Positions 18,769 through 26,438 are shown, counted from the first letter of the stretch. The stretch is DNA of 64,000 nt from Candidatus Kapaibacterium sp. (GCA_025455065.1 JALONG010000039.1:29152-93151); one strand, 5' to 3'. Notes: a model not told the origin generated them from the sequence alone. Translations and numbers: made by a program.

Positions 18769-18963
18769 ATGAAACACTCCCAAGAAACAGAAGATGTCGC
18801 GCTGTATGTCGAGCAACGACAACCAACAGAAGAGGAAGAGCGCCTCTTCCGCGCATTTATGCAAAACCGCACTTCATCACGCTCTCCCAAAATGCCTTTG
18901 CAACACGTACAAACTAAAACAACGAGCGCACAACAACGCTCCCACTCAAAGCTGAGTGCGTGA
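18769..18963 (+). CDS. Small charged protein, possible antitoxin partner
   Basis: 64 aa from the ATG at 18769; the track's earlier start at 18730 would overlap the GNAT-like gene. It has an acidic helical N-terminal half (TEDVALYVEQRQPTEEEERLFRAFM) and a basic, Ser/Thr/Gln-rich and probably disordered C-terminal half. It follows the GNAT-like gene by 7 bp and is followed directly by a strong terminator, so the two form a tight bicistron. Order and size fit an antitoxin or modulator of the GNAT-like protein, but I recognise no family. Confidence 0.55.
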   Translation: MKHSQETEDVALYVEQRQPTEEEERLFRAFMQNRTSSRSPKMPLQHVQTKTTSAQQRSHSKLSA

Positions 18964-18985
18964 CCATCCGCAACGATGAACTGAA

Positions 18986-19025
18986 ACAGCCCGTTTGAAC
19001 TGTGCTTCAGGCGGGCTGTTTTTTT
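18986..19025 (+). terminator. Rho-independent terminator after the GNAT-like bicistron
   Basis: The stem ACAGCCCG/CGGGCTGT (18986-18993 and 19012-19019) is followed by seven T residues. It lies 22 bp after the stop of the 64-aa gene. Confidence 0.85.
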
Positions 19026-19101
19026 CTACTCATGGTAAGAAAAGAAATATCATTGCAAATAACACACGTTCTGCAAGTCTATCTGCTTCGTCGGTGCGCA
19101 A

Positions 19102-19199
19102 TTATACCAATTTACGCTGAGGATTGTGCATTATTTTTTCAATGCTTTTCTCTGGAAGCAGCATAAATACTCGCACAGACAAGAATGTCTGTGCCACTG
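19102..19199. repeat. 100-bp interspersed element, copy 2
   Basis: Second full copy of the element at 7415-7514. The left end TTATACCAATTTACG and the right-hand palindrome (19173-19194) are both conserved, with scattered substitutions in the middle. It lies between the GNAT-like bicistron and the antitoxin-like gene. Confidence 0.8.
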
Positions 19200-19226
19200 G
19201 GTGCGGCTGTGAACTGCTCACTCTCC

Positions 19227-19251
19227 ACAGCACAAATTCTGTACATTTGCA
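19227..19251 (+). promoter_or_regulatory. TACATTTG promoter segment, copy 1
   Basis: 25-bp sequence beginning ACAGCACAAATTCTG and containing TACATTTG (19242-19249), an exact match to the TAnnTTTG -7 element. It recurs unchanged at 19671-19695. Here it lies 49 bp (box to ATG) upstream of the antitoxin-like gene at 19291. Confidence 0.65.
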
Positions 19252-19290
19252 TCAACAACCATTTATTGCACAAACTATGGTGAATCTGCC

Positions 19291-19500
19291 ATGCAAACCA
19301 CACTCCCCAAGCCTTCCAAAGAACTGCTTATTGAAGCATTAGCAGAAATGATGCGCTCGCGGCGCGAAGAATTTGTTGAGCTTCTTACCGAAGCATTGGA
19401 AGATATAGCCCTCGGCACCGCTATTGTCGAAGGACGCAAGGATGATTTTGTTAGTGAAGAAGAAATACGATTGTTGCTTTTTTCCGATGCAACGCCATGA
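19291..19500 (+). CDS. Antitoxin-like protein, type II TA
   Basis: 69-aa helical, acidic protein. Its C-terminal part (DIALGTAIVEGRKDDFVSEEEIRLLL) fits the pattern of AIxEGxxxxxVSxEE tails seen in antitoxins of RelE/ParE-type modules. The family is recognised by pattern only. Its stop codon overlaps an ATGA-type start of a following reading frame that ends after 10 codons (see 19497-19529), so the toxin gene appears lost. Expression probably starts from the TACATTTG box at 19242. Such an orphan could persist as an anti-addiction module or simply be decaying. Confidence 0.65.
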   Translation: MQTTLPKPSKELLIEALAEMMRSRREEFVELLTEALEDIALGTAIVEGRKDDFVSEEEIRLLLFSDATP

Positions 19501-19529
19501 AAACACTTTTTGAACGCTATTTCCCGTAA
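19497..19529 (+). pseudogene. 10-codon toxin stub (RelE/ParE-like start)
   Basis: This short frame, MKTLFERYFP then stop, starts with an ATGA overlap on the antitoxin-like gene. The N-terminal pattern MKxxFxxxF is typical of RelE/ParE-type toxins, and the overlap is the normal TA arrangement. Nothing homologous continues downstream; the next sequence is the duplicated helicase tail. It is too short for the ORF track. It is interpreted as a truncated toxin gene; a chance short frame remains possible. Confidence 0.4.
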
Positions 19530-19566
19530 TACTGATTTTTCACCAGCCTTGTCCTTGTGCGCCACC

Positions 19567-19636
19567 ATTCTACTCATCCGCCAAAAAATACCGCTCCGCC
19601 AATTCCTCCCCAATCCCATCCCAAAAACGGGAGACT
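19567..19636 (-). pseudogene. Duplicated 3' end of the UvrD-like helicase gene
   Basis: These 70 bp match 20582-20651, the last codons of the helicase gene, at 66 of 70 positions by eye. Read on the minus strand they still encode the C-terminus (GIGEELAERYFLADE, then stop) but no upstream helicase sequence. The two copies are in the same orientation and enclose exactly the MNT/HEPN pair. This is a gene-fragment direct repeat left by insertion or by unequal recombination. Confidence 0.85.
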
Positions 19637-19670
19637 GTGAAAAGCAGCCTGCAATACGATTCTTGGGTAA

Positions 19671-19695
19671 ACAGCACAAATTCTGTACATTTGCA
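19671..19695 (+). promoter_or_regulatory. TACATTTG promoter segment, copy 2
   Basis: Exact 25-bp copy of 19227-19251, with the -7-like box TACATTTG at 19686-19693. It lies 48 bp upstream of the MNT gene ATG, almost the same spacing as in copy 1. Confidence 0.65.
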
Positions 19696-19733
19696 GAACA
19701 AACACAGTATTTGCCTACGCATAAAAACAAACC

Positions 19734-20075
19734 ATGGCTGAATCGCAACTTTTAGAGAAGATAGATCTAAAGCGGGTTTTGGTACAACCGCTGAGGGAAG
19801 CGCTGTCGCCTGAACGGATTGTGCTGTTTGGTTCGCAGGTGTGGGGAACGCCGGACGCAGGAAGTGACGTGGATATTTATGTTGTTGTCCCTTCATCAAG
19901 TGCAACGCCGCTTGAACGCGCTGTACAAGCATACAAGGCGATAGGAATTGTGCCGTTTGCAATGGATATTATTGTGCAGACCGCAGCAGAATTTGAGCGT
20001 TTGCGGGATGTGCAGGGAACATTGCAACATCGTATAGCAACCGACGGGCGTACTATCTATCAAGTTTGCCCATGA
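19734..20075 (+). CDS. Minimal nucleotidyltransferase, MNT antitoxin
   Basis: 113-aa nucleotidyltransferase-fold protein. The signature G-S-x10-D-x-D is intact (FGSQVWGTPDAGSDVDIYV), with a third acidic residue likely in FAMDII about 50 residues later. Family members paired with HEPN proteins act as antitoxins; in MntA/HepT systems the MNT protein transfers AMP to the HEPN toxin and silences it. The next gene starts inside its stop codon (ATGA), so the two are translationally coupled. The TACATTTG promoter segment lies just upstream. The pair is flanked by direct repeats of the helicase 3' end, consistent with acquisition as a cassette. Confidence 0.9.
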   Translation: MAESQLLEKIDLKRVLVQPLREALSPERIVLFGSQVWGTPDAGSDVDIYVVVPSSSATPLERAVQAYKAIGIVPFAMDIIVQTAAEFERLRDVQGTLQHRIATDGRTIYQVCP

Positions 20076-20494
20076 GTCATCCTTTAACGCCCCATGAAGA
20101 GGCAGTCCGCGAATGGCTTATCAAAGCCGATAATGATGCCCGTTCTGCAAAAGCACTTGCAGCATTAACACCGCCGATACTTGATACCGCAGGCTATCAC
20201 TGCCAACAAGCAGCAGAAAAAGCATTGAAAGGATTAATGCTTTTTCACCACCTCTCTTTAACGAAAACACACGATTTGACGCTCCTTGTGGGGAATTTGT
20301 CCGTTGTTGAGCCTCATATCATGGTTTGGCTTCCGGCGGCGCAATATCTCACGCCGTTTGCAACACTTTTCCGTTATCCCGCAGGGGGCGGACATAATGA
20401 CCCGACACCTTCGGAATTTTCCCAAGCATTCCGCGCCGCGACCGATATTATTGGGTTTGTTCATTCTGCATTACCAAGCCATGTTTTGCCATAA
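20072..20494 (+). CDS. HEPN-domain toxin partner
   Basis: 140 aa from the ATG at 20072 (ATGA overlap with the MNT gene); the track's TTG two codons earlier is unlikely. The four-helix HEPN pattern is clear: REWLIKADNDARSAKAL, YHCQQAAEKALKGLMLF, KTHDLTLLV. Near residue 100, RYPAGGGH has an R-x6-H spacing compatible with the Rx4-6H RNase motif of active HEPN toxins. Such proteins cleave or otherwise inactivate tRNA or other RNA unless modified by the MNT partner. This HEPN type (long, QQAAEK motif) is the one commonly called HEPN domain-containing and is less well studied than HepT, so toxicity is inferred from context. It is convergent with the helicase gene. Confidence 0.9.
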   Translation: MSHPLTPHEEAVREWLIKADNDARSAKALAALTPPILDTAGYHCQQAAEKALKGLMLFHHLSLTKTHDLTLLVGNLSVVEPHIMVWLPAAQYLTPFATLFRYPAGGGHNDPTPSEFSQAFRAATDIIGFVHSALPSHVLP

Positions 20495-20584
20495 GGTGCT
20501 GATTTTGGGGGACGCGACACAAAGGACGATTTAGGACTCACCATTGCTATTGCCAGCCTCCAGCCTGTTTAGTGTGCCGCTATT

Positions 20585-22600
20585 CTACTCATCCGCCAAA
20601 AAATACCGCTCTGCCAATTCCTCCCCAATTCCATCCAAAAAACGCGAGACTTTCCCCAGAACCATGCCACTTTCGCGGTCGAAAATGTTGATTGGATAGC
20701 TGATAAACAGGCGCTCTTTCGCCCGTGTACACGCCACGTAAAAAAGCCTGCGCTCTTCTTCCAGCGAGTCTTCCGACTCAAACGCCCGCACAGGCGGAAA
20801 ACGCCCGTCCAGCGCCCACAACAAAAACACCGCACCCCATTCTAAGCCCTTTGCAGAATGAATCGTCGAAAGCGTGAGAAATTCCGTCTCGCTGCCAGTG
20901 GGGGAGATGTCTTCGACGGATTCGGTCGGCGGTTCGATTGCCATATCTGCCAGAAGTGCAGGAACGGAGCGGTAGCGCTCGGCAATGCTGCCCATCGTTT
21001 CGATGTCTTTGAGGCGCTTTTTGTAATCATCATATTTTTTTTTCATCTGCGGACGGTAGTAATCAATGATTTGCCAAACCTGCTCGCCGGGCGTGGCGGT
21101 GCTTGATTCCAATCGTGCCAAAAGCGAAAAGAGCATCGAAATCTGTTCATCGCCTCGCACGATTGTTTTCAGATTGTGCCGCGTTTGCAGCGTGATTGTG
21201 CCGCTCACCAGCGCCTCAATAACCGTATTCGCCGTGCGCGGTCCAACGCCTTCCAAGAGCAGTAAAATCCTATTCCACGACACGGCATCTTTGGGATTGA
21301 CCAAAACGCGCAAATGTGCTATCACGTCTTTTACGTGTGCCGTTTCGATAAACTTAAAACCACCGAATTTTTGATAGGGGATATTTGCGCGGTTGAGTTC
21401 AATTTCGAGGTCGAAGGAATGAAAACCGGAGCGCATCAGCACGGCAATATCGTCTAGCGGCAGCCCTGCTTCGCGGTATTCCAAAATTTGCTGAATAATA
21501 AATTGCGATTGTTGTTGTTCATTTTCCGCTTGAATAATTGCCGGAAAGGTGCTTCCCGTCTTGCGGGAGTACAGTTCTTTGTCGTAGCGGTAGGTGGCGC
21601 GGCGAATGATTTCGTTGGTCAAACTCAAAATCGGTTGCGTGGAGCGGTAATTTTCCTCAAGTTTGATAACGCGGCAGTTGCGGAAAGCATCGGGAAAGCG
21701 CATGATGTTTTCAAAATTCGCCCCGCGAAAGGCGTAAATGCTTTGTGCGTCGTCGCCGACCGCCATCACGTTTTCATGCAGTGCCGAAAGCGTCAGCACG
21801 ATTTCATGCTGAAGAGCGTTGGTGTCTTGGTACTCGTCCACCATGACGTACCGATACTTTTGCTGTACATCCCGCTTCAGTTCTTGGTTTGTGCGCATAA
21901 GTTCCAAAAAGACCACCAGCAAATCATCGTAATCCATAAGGTTGTGTCTGCGTTTGTACATCCCATAGAGGTCGCATAAATGCTTAATGTCCGGCGCATC
22001 GTCGGTGAATTGCGGATAGTCTTTTTTGATGACGCTTTCGACCGTGATTTGACAATTTGCCGCCGTGCTGAATATGCTCAAAAGCGTGTTTTTGCGCGGG
22101 AAACGGCGCTTTTTATCTTTGCTTTTGCCGGATTCGACAAATTGCGAACGCAGCAAGTTCACAACGTCTTCTGCGTCGGATTGGTCTAAAACGCTGAAAT
22201 TTCCGTCATAACCAAAAGGGGTAAGCGACTTTGTGGCACGGCGCAAATACCCGTGCGCGAAAGAGTGAAACGTCCCGCCGGAAACCGCTTCACATCTACC
22301 GTCCAGCAAATGGGAGGCACGGCGAAGCATCTCGGCGGCTGCCTTGCGGGTGAAGGTCAAAAGCAAGATAGATTCAGGCGCAATGTGGTCTTCAATCAGC
22401 CGTGCCACGCGGTAGGTCAGTGTGCGCGTTTTGCCCGTTCCCGCTCCGGCTATGACCAGTACAGCGCCTGTGTCGTGCATGACGGCTTGGAGCTGCTCGG
22501 CGTTGAGTTCGTCGGCATAGCGGATTTTGTAGGATTCAAGCGGTCTGGCGATGTTTCCTTCCGACCCAAGTGTGGCTTTTTTGAGAACGAGTTTTTTCAT
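20585..22600 (-). CDS. UvrD/PcrA-type ATP-dependent DNA helicase
   Basis: 671 aa from the ATG at 22600; the track's longer form begins at a TTG. Superfamily 1A motifs are all present in order: VIAGAGTGKTRTL (I), LLTFTRKAAAEM (Ia), MVDEYQDTN (II), GDDAQSIYAFRGA (III), LEENYRST (IV), STIHSAKGLEW (V) and YVACTRAKERLFI (VI). It unwinds DNA 3'-5' in repair, and in restart of replication. The C-terminus is short and ends FLDGIGEELAERYFLADE, lacking the longer PcrA tail. A 70-bp copy of this 3' end occurs 1 kb downstream at 19567. No nuclease domain is visible, so RecB is excluded. Confidence 0.95.
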   Translation of the reverse strand: MKKLVLKKATLGSEGNIARPLESYKIRYADELNAEQLQAVMHDTGAVLVIAGAGTGKTRTLTYRVARLIEDHIAPESILLLTFTRKAAAEMLRRASHLLDGRCEAVSGGTFHSFAHGYLRRATKSLTPFGYDGNFSVLDQSDAEDVVNLLRSQFVESGKSKDKKRRFPRKNTLLSIFSTAANCQITVESVIKKDYPQFTDDAPDIKHLCDLYGMYKRRHNLMDYDDLLVVFLELMRTNQELKRDVQQKYRYVMVDEYQDTNALQHEIVLTLSALHENVMAVGDDAQSIYAFRGANFENIMRFPDAFRNCRVIKLEENYRSTQPILSLTNEIIRRATYRYDKELYSRKTGSTFPAIIQAENEQQQSQFIIQQILEYREAGLPLDDIAVLMRSGFHSFDLEIELNRANIPYQKFGGFKFIETAHVKDVIAHLRVLVNPKDAVSWNRILLLLEGVGPRTANTVIEALVSGTITLQTRHNLKTIVRGDEQISMLFSLLARLESSTATPGEQVWQIIDYYRPQMKKKYDDYKKRLKDIETMGSIAERYRSVPALLADMAIEPPTESVEDISPTGSETEFLTLSTIHSAKGLEWGAVFLLWALDGRFPPVRAFESEDSLEEERRLFYVACTRAKERLFISYPINIFDRESGMVLGKVSRFLDGIGEELAERYFLADE

Positions 22601-22710
22601 CGGATGTGAATGGTGAAGCAAAAAATTTGTGCTGAACAATAGTGTTTGTGCAAGTGCTAAAATACTGACTTTTCCCGCTTACAGCAAACCGTTTACCACA
22701 ATAGCATTCG

Positions 22711-22749
22711 TAAAAAAACAAGGCGCAATGCCGAAGCAAAGCGCCTTGT
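22711..22749 (-). terminator. Rho-independent terminator of the SthA-like gene
   Basis: On the minus strand, ACAAGGCGC pairs with GCGCCTTGT around a 14-nt loop and is followed by TTTTTTTAC. It lies about 60 bp after the stop of the gene at 22811. Confidence 0.85.
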
Positions 22750-22810
22750 GATAGTGGTTTTTCTACGACGAAAATTTCATGGAAGCATTATGAAAGCACC
22801 CCTGAAAATG

Positions 22811-24343
22811 TTATGAAGCCTGCATAGCCGCTACACCCTTGTCGTTATTAACAAAATAATTAATCTCCGTTGCAACGCCGTCGCGGACGCGGACGCAGCG
22901 CAAATCAGCAGGAAACACTTGCGGCTTAATGACGGACTTCCCAAGCAGCATCCGCACACATTCTTGCGCACCCTCGACGATAGACGGGTGCGGGTGAATG
23001 AGTTCCGACAGCTCTTCAATGCCTTTGTTCATGTAAATCAGCAGTGCTGCTGCCTGAATAGCGCTTGAAGACTGCTCTCCGACAATACGCATCCCCAAAA
23101 GCCGCATCTCGTCATCATCGCTGACGAGAATTTTGTAAAAACCGCGCATACTTCGCATTGCCAGCGCACGATTGATGTATTGGTAGTTGAAGGTTGCCAC
23201 GCGGTAGGGGATATTTTTCGCGGCAAGTGTTTGTTCGTTCATGCCCACGCCCGAAACTTCAGGAATGAGGAACATAATCGTAGAGATATTGTCGTAGGTC
23301 AGATGTTTTTCTTCGTTGCTGTACATCGTCTCAATCACGTGTCGCCCTTCGACTTCGCCCACATTCACAAGCATAATGTCTGCCGTTAAATCACCAACGG
23401 CGAAGATATTTGGGATATTCGTGCGCCCGTCGGCATCCACGATAAAGTTTCCGCCGTCAGTCATTGCAAGCCCGATTTCACGCGCTCCCAAGCCGTTTAC
23501 TGCCGGAACGCGACCAATCGAAATGAGTGCTTTTTCCACATTATGCGTTTCCACACGCCCGTCTTTGAATTTCAGCGTGTAATTCACCCGCCCGTCATCG
23601 TCAATGGTCATGCTTTCCAGCGAGGCGTTGCGATGAATTGTGATGCCGTTGGCAATGAAATTTTCCGTTACCGTGTCGGAAATATCCTTGTCCTCGAAAG
23701 GCAAGATATGGTCGGCTTTGTCAATAAGCCGGACATTGGTTTTACCGAAATTGGAGAACACGGACGCAAACTCGCATCCAATCACACCCGCGCCAAGAAT
23801 AACGAGGCTGTCGGGAAATTTTTTCCAATTGCCGATGCCGTCACTGGTAACGATATTTTCTTCGTCAATGGTTACATTCGGCAATTTGCGCGGTGTGCTT
23901 CCGGCTGCCAGCACGATGTATTCCGAAGTGATAATTTCTTTGCCTTTGGGCGTAGTAACTTCGATTTGATTCGTCGAAATCAAGCGCCCGAAGCCGTGAA
24001 TAAAGCGGAAACGCTCAGGGCAGATGCGCTCCGAAAGTTCATCCACCTGCTTGGCAAGCTGCTCATGGCGCTCCTGCACGGCTCTATGCGCTACTTTGAT
24101 GATTTGCGGAAAATCCAATTTGAAATCGAAGACAGTATAACCACGCTCAGTAATGCGCAAGCGGCGCACATCCCGTGAGAGTTCCCAAAGAGTCTTGGAC
24201 GAAAGCGCACCATTGTAGATGGCAGCGCCGCCCAATTTGTCTTTTTCAATTAAAATAACGCGCTTGCCGAAATCCAGCGCCCGCATTGCGGCTGCGTATC
24301 CCGATGGTCCGCCGCCAATGACACATACATCACAGCTTTGCAT
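22811..24343 (-). CDS. FAD/NAD(P) oxidoreductase, SthA/LPD fold without redox cysteines
   Basis: 510-aa flavoprotein of the class I pyridine nucleotide-disulfide reductase fold. It has an N-terminal FAD Rossmann motif (CVIGGGPSGYAAAMRA), a second FAD motif (NIFAVGDLT), a central NAD(P) Rossmann motif (VILGAGVIGCEFASVF) and a C-terminal dimer domain with HPHPSIVEGAQE. Where lipoamide dehydrogenases carry GGTCxxxGCxPSK, this protein has GGAAIYNGALSSK, so both redox cysteines are absent. SthA-type transhydrogenases keep one cysteine, so this is more divergent still. A hydride transfer between NAD(P) pools or a quinone/dye reductase activity is possible; classical disulfide chemistry is not. AGGAAAG precedes the ATG at good distance. 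It is monocistronic with its own terminator. Confidence 0.85.
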   Translation of the reverse strand: MQSCDVCVIGGGPSGYAAAMRALDFGKRVILIEKDKLGGAAIYNGALSSKTLWELSRDVRRLRITERGYTVFDFKLDFPQIIKVAHRAVQERHEQLAKQVDELSERICPERFRFIHGFGRLISTNQIEVTTPKGKEIITSEYIVLAAGSTPRKLPNVTIDEENIVTSDGIGNWKKFPDSLVILGAGVIGCEFASVFSNFGKTNVRLIDKADHILPFEDKDISDTVTENFIANGITIHRNASLESMTIDDDGRVNYTLKFKDGRVETHNVEKALISIGRVPAVNGLGAREIGLAMTDGGNFIVDADGRTNIPNIFAVGDLTADIMLVNVGEVEGRHVIETMYSNEEKHLTYDNISTIMFLIPEVSGVGMNEQTLAAKNIPYRVATFNYQYINRALAMRSMRGFYKILVSDDDEMRLLGMRIVGEQSSSAIQAAALLIYMNKGIEELSELIHPHPSIVEGAQECVRMLLGKSVIKPQVFPADLRCVRVRDGVATEINYFVNNDKGVAAMQAS

Positions 24344-24468
24344 AATGCTTTCCTGAACGTTGATAAATGGTTGTTGTTGCTTGGGTTGATGGTTGTTGTA
24401 TCAGTATCGGAAAACGTATTTGGTTGTGTTCAGTGCTGAGTGCTGAATGTTGAGTTAAGGAATCCTAT

Positions 24469-24540
24469 GTATTTGTAAGACAAATACTTATGGTCTTCGC
24501 GTGTGTCACTCAAAACTTAACACTCAAAACTCAACACTTG
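24469..24540. repeat. Intergenic hairpin and degenerate ACTCAAAACT repeats
   Basis: GTATTTGT-AAG-ACAAATAC (24469-24487) is followed by two copies of CACTCAAAACT with a related third unit. This is low-complexity intergenic sequence of a kind seen widely in this phylum; the related ORF at 24501 is not a gene. Confidence 0.6.
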
Positions 24541-24550
24541 TAACTACGAC

Positions 24551-26266
24551 TTATTCTTCCTGCCGCGAAGAAAAAATACTGCTCCACCGCGCAAAAAGGC
24601 TTGATTTCGGTGGCTCTGTCTCTTTGTTGGAGGAAGATTCCTGTGTTGTTGTTGCTTGGTTGCCCGAATGTAATGCCTCATTTGCAAGTTTTGACGAGCC
24701 TTGCGGAGCATGAGCCGATGAGGAATCTTGCGTTTGAGCGTTATGATTCTGCTCTTGTGGTGTTGCCGACGGCTGAATAACCACGTATTCCGCATCGTGT
24801 ATTTCCGCCTGAGCGCCGGAGGCGCGAAGCGTGGCTTGAAGCGGCTGTGGGGATGTTGCTGTCGCCGGAGTTGGTGCTTGAACTGCGGTATCTTCTCCAG
24901 ATGACGACGAGAAATTGTTCATCATCGCAGCCAAACCCGCTAATTCTGTGCCAAATGTTGAGGGAAGTTCGTCATTAACATCCTTATCGGTAACATCCCC
25001 TGAAGAAGGCTCTGTGGCTGCGCTGTGATGCGGTGTTGCAGTGCTTGTGTGCGTCGTTTCGTATTCCTGCTCTGCGGCAGCGAGTTCGGCGTTCAAATCT
25101 TCTTCGGAACTATCATCGTTGTCATCAGAAGCAAGTGTTATTGAGGGCAGCGCGGGTGAATGGGCTTCGGTGGTTGATTTTGCTGCTTCTGAGGTTTTTT
25201 GCTCCGCAGCGTGTTCCGGTACGGTATTGAGGGAATCTATTGTCAGTTCGTCGGAAAGGGGCGAAGTTTCATCGGTAGTTTCCCTCGAAGCATCAAGTCC
25301 TGAAGGGGCTTTGGGCTTACGTTTTGCTGCGCCGATTGCGAGTTCGCCAATCGTATCATCGGCTTTGATAATCGGTTCGTCATCGTCAAAGGTTATGGGA
25401 AGCGTTGCTGTGTCGCCGTGCGAGGTGGGAAGCGGTGTTTCGTGTTCCAGCTTGTTCACGATGTCGTTCAGCAAATGCAAAAATTCTCGCTGACCGATGT
25501 AGCGCAAAGCACGTGTTTTCATCATTTCTTCGAGTTCTTGGGCAATGCGATAAATGCCTTTGTCATCCAAAAAAATGATAATTGCAGGCATCGGGACTTT
25601 GCCTCGATATTGCTGCAACGCACGGTCTGCGGCATGGATTTCGTCAAACATCTCGAAAATCGGTGTGAGCAAATCCGTAAATTCTTCGGGCGAATACTCC
25701 AAAATCACGTCGTTATCCACGTTCTGCAATGTGCGGTCAAATTCCACCACCGAAACCAGCGAGACTTGGCGTACGGGCTGTTTTGTCGGGGCTTCGCTTT
25801 GTTTTGCCGCAATCCATTTGCGGAAGCCGTCCAGCAGGTAATCGTACTCTAAAAAATAATCCATACGCAGCATCACTTCGCTCAAGGTTTTGGTCGGCTC
25901 ACCGCGATAGACAAACCATTTGAGCGTGGTACGAGGGCGCAAAATGTAATTGAAGCGGGTTTTGATGGCGAGGTCTATGGCAGAGGTGAGGTCTTGATGG
26001 TCGAAACGGGCAGCTTCCATGCGGTATCGGTCGGCTTCGACCGTGTGCATGGCGAGTTGTTCGTGGGCGTAGTCAAAACGCGGGTTTGCGGCACGTTGGA
26101 GTTGTTCTTCAAAAATCCACCACTGCACTTCCGCACCGAAAAAATTCCGGTAAAAGACAGGAATATCGGCACGTTCACGGATTTCTTGCCAATAAACGAA
26201 TTGCTGTGCTGCTGCCAAGCGCTCGGTTAAAAGTTCTTTCGCTCGTTGTATCTCGCGTTCAAACAT
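24551..26266 (-). CDS. Unknown protein, helical N-domain and acidic disordered tail
   Basis: 571 aa, family not recognised. Residues 1-290 look folded and mostly helical, rich in aromatic and charged residues (FVYWQEIRERADIPVFYRNFF; RMDYFLEYDYLLDGFRKWI), with a segment MPAIIIFLDDKGIYRIAQELEEMM. Residues 290-545 are low-complexity Ser/Thr/Glu/Ala/Gln, strongly acidic and presumably disordered. The C-terminal 15 residues return to SLFARWSSIFSSRQEE, a basic/aromatic amphipathic patch that could contact membrane or a partner. No signal peptide or membrane segment is seen. TTCATTTG ends 10 nt before the ATG. It follows the ATP-grasp gene on the same strand, separated by a hairpin terminator, so co-transcription is uncertain. 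Confidence 0.75.
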   Translation of the reverse strand: MFEREIQRAKELLTERLAAAQQFVYWQEIRERADIPVFYRNFFGAEVQWWIFEEQLQRAANPRFDYAHEQLAMHTVEADRYRMEAARFDHQDLTSAIDLAIKTRFNYILRPRTTLKWFVYRGEPTKTLSEVMLRMDYFLEYDYLLDGFRKWIAAKQSEAPTKQPVRQVSLVSVVEFDRTLQNVDNDVILEYSPEEFTDLLTPIFEMFDEIHAADRALQQYRGKVPMPAIIIFLDDKGIYRIAQELEEMMKTRALRYIGQREFLHLLNDIVNKLEHETPLPTSHGDTATLPITFDDDEPIIKADDTIGELAIGAAKRKPKAPSGLDASRETTDETSPLSDELTIDSLNTVPEHAAEQKTSEAAKSTTEAHSPALPSITLASDDNDDSSEEDLNAELAAAEQEYETTHTSTATPHHSAATEPSSGDVTDKDVNDELPSTFGTELAGLAAMMNNFSSSSGEDTAVQAPTPATATSPQPLQATLRASGAQAEIHDAEYVVIQPSATPQEQNHNAQTQDSSSAHAPQGSSKLANEALHSGNQATTTQESSSNKETEPPKSSLFARWSSIFSSRQEE

Positions 26267-26320
26267 AATTGCTCAACAAATGAAGGGAAGCGGGGTTCTT
26301 GCTTGAATCTTTACAGGAAA

Positions 26321-26360
26321 GCGAGGCTTTCGCCCCGAAAACGGGAAGCGAGAGCCTCGC
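26321..26360 (-). terminator. Hairpin terminator candidate after the ATP-grasp gene
   Basis: GCGAGGCT and AGCCTCGC arms enclose a second stem (CCCG/CGGG). On the minus strand it is followed only by TTTCC, so termination may be partial. It lies 79 bp past the ATP-grasp stop. Confidence 0.55.
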
Positions 26361-26438
26361 AATTTGAGAGCATTTGATATGTGCCGCAAAAAAGCAGCAA
26401 TCAAACACTAAAAACCAAAAACTACCAACCAAAAACTA

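Noticed and set aside
24501-24713. 70-aa plus-strand ORF starting MCHSKLNTQNS
   Set aside because: It arises from ACTCAAAACT-type intergenic repeats and then runs antisense into the acidic protein gene.
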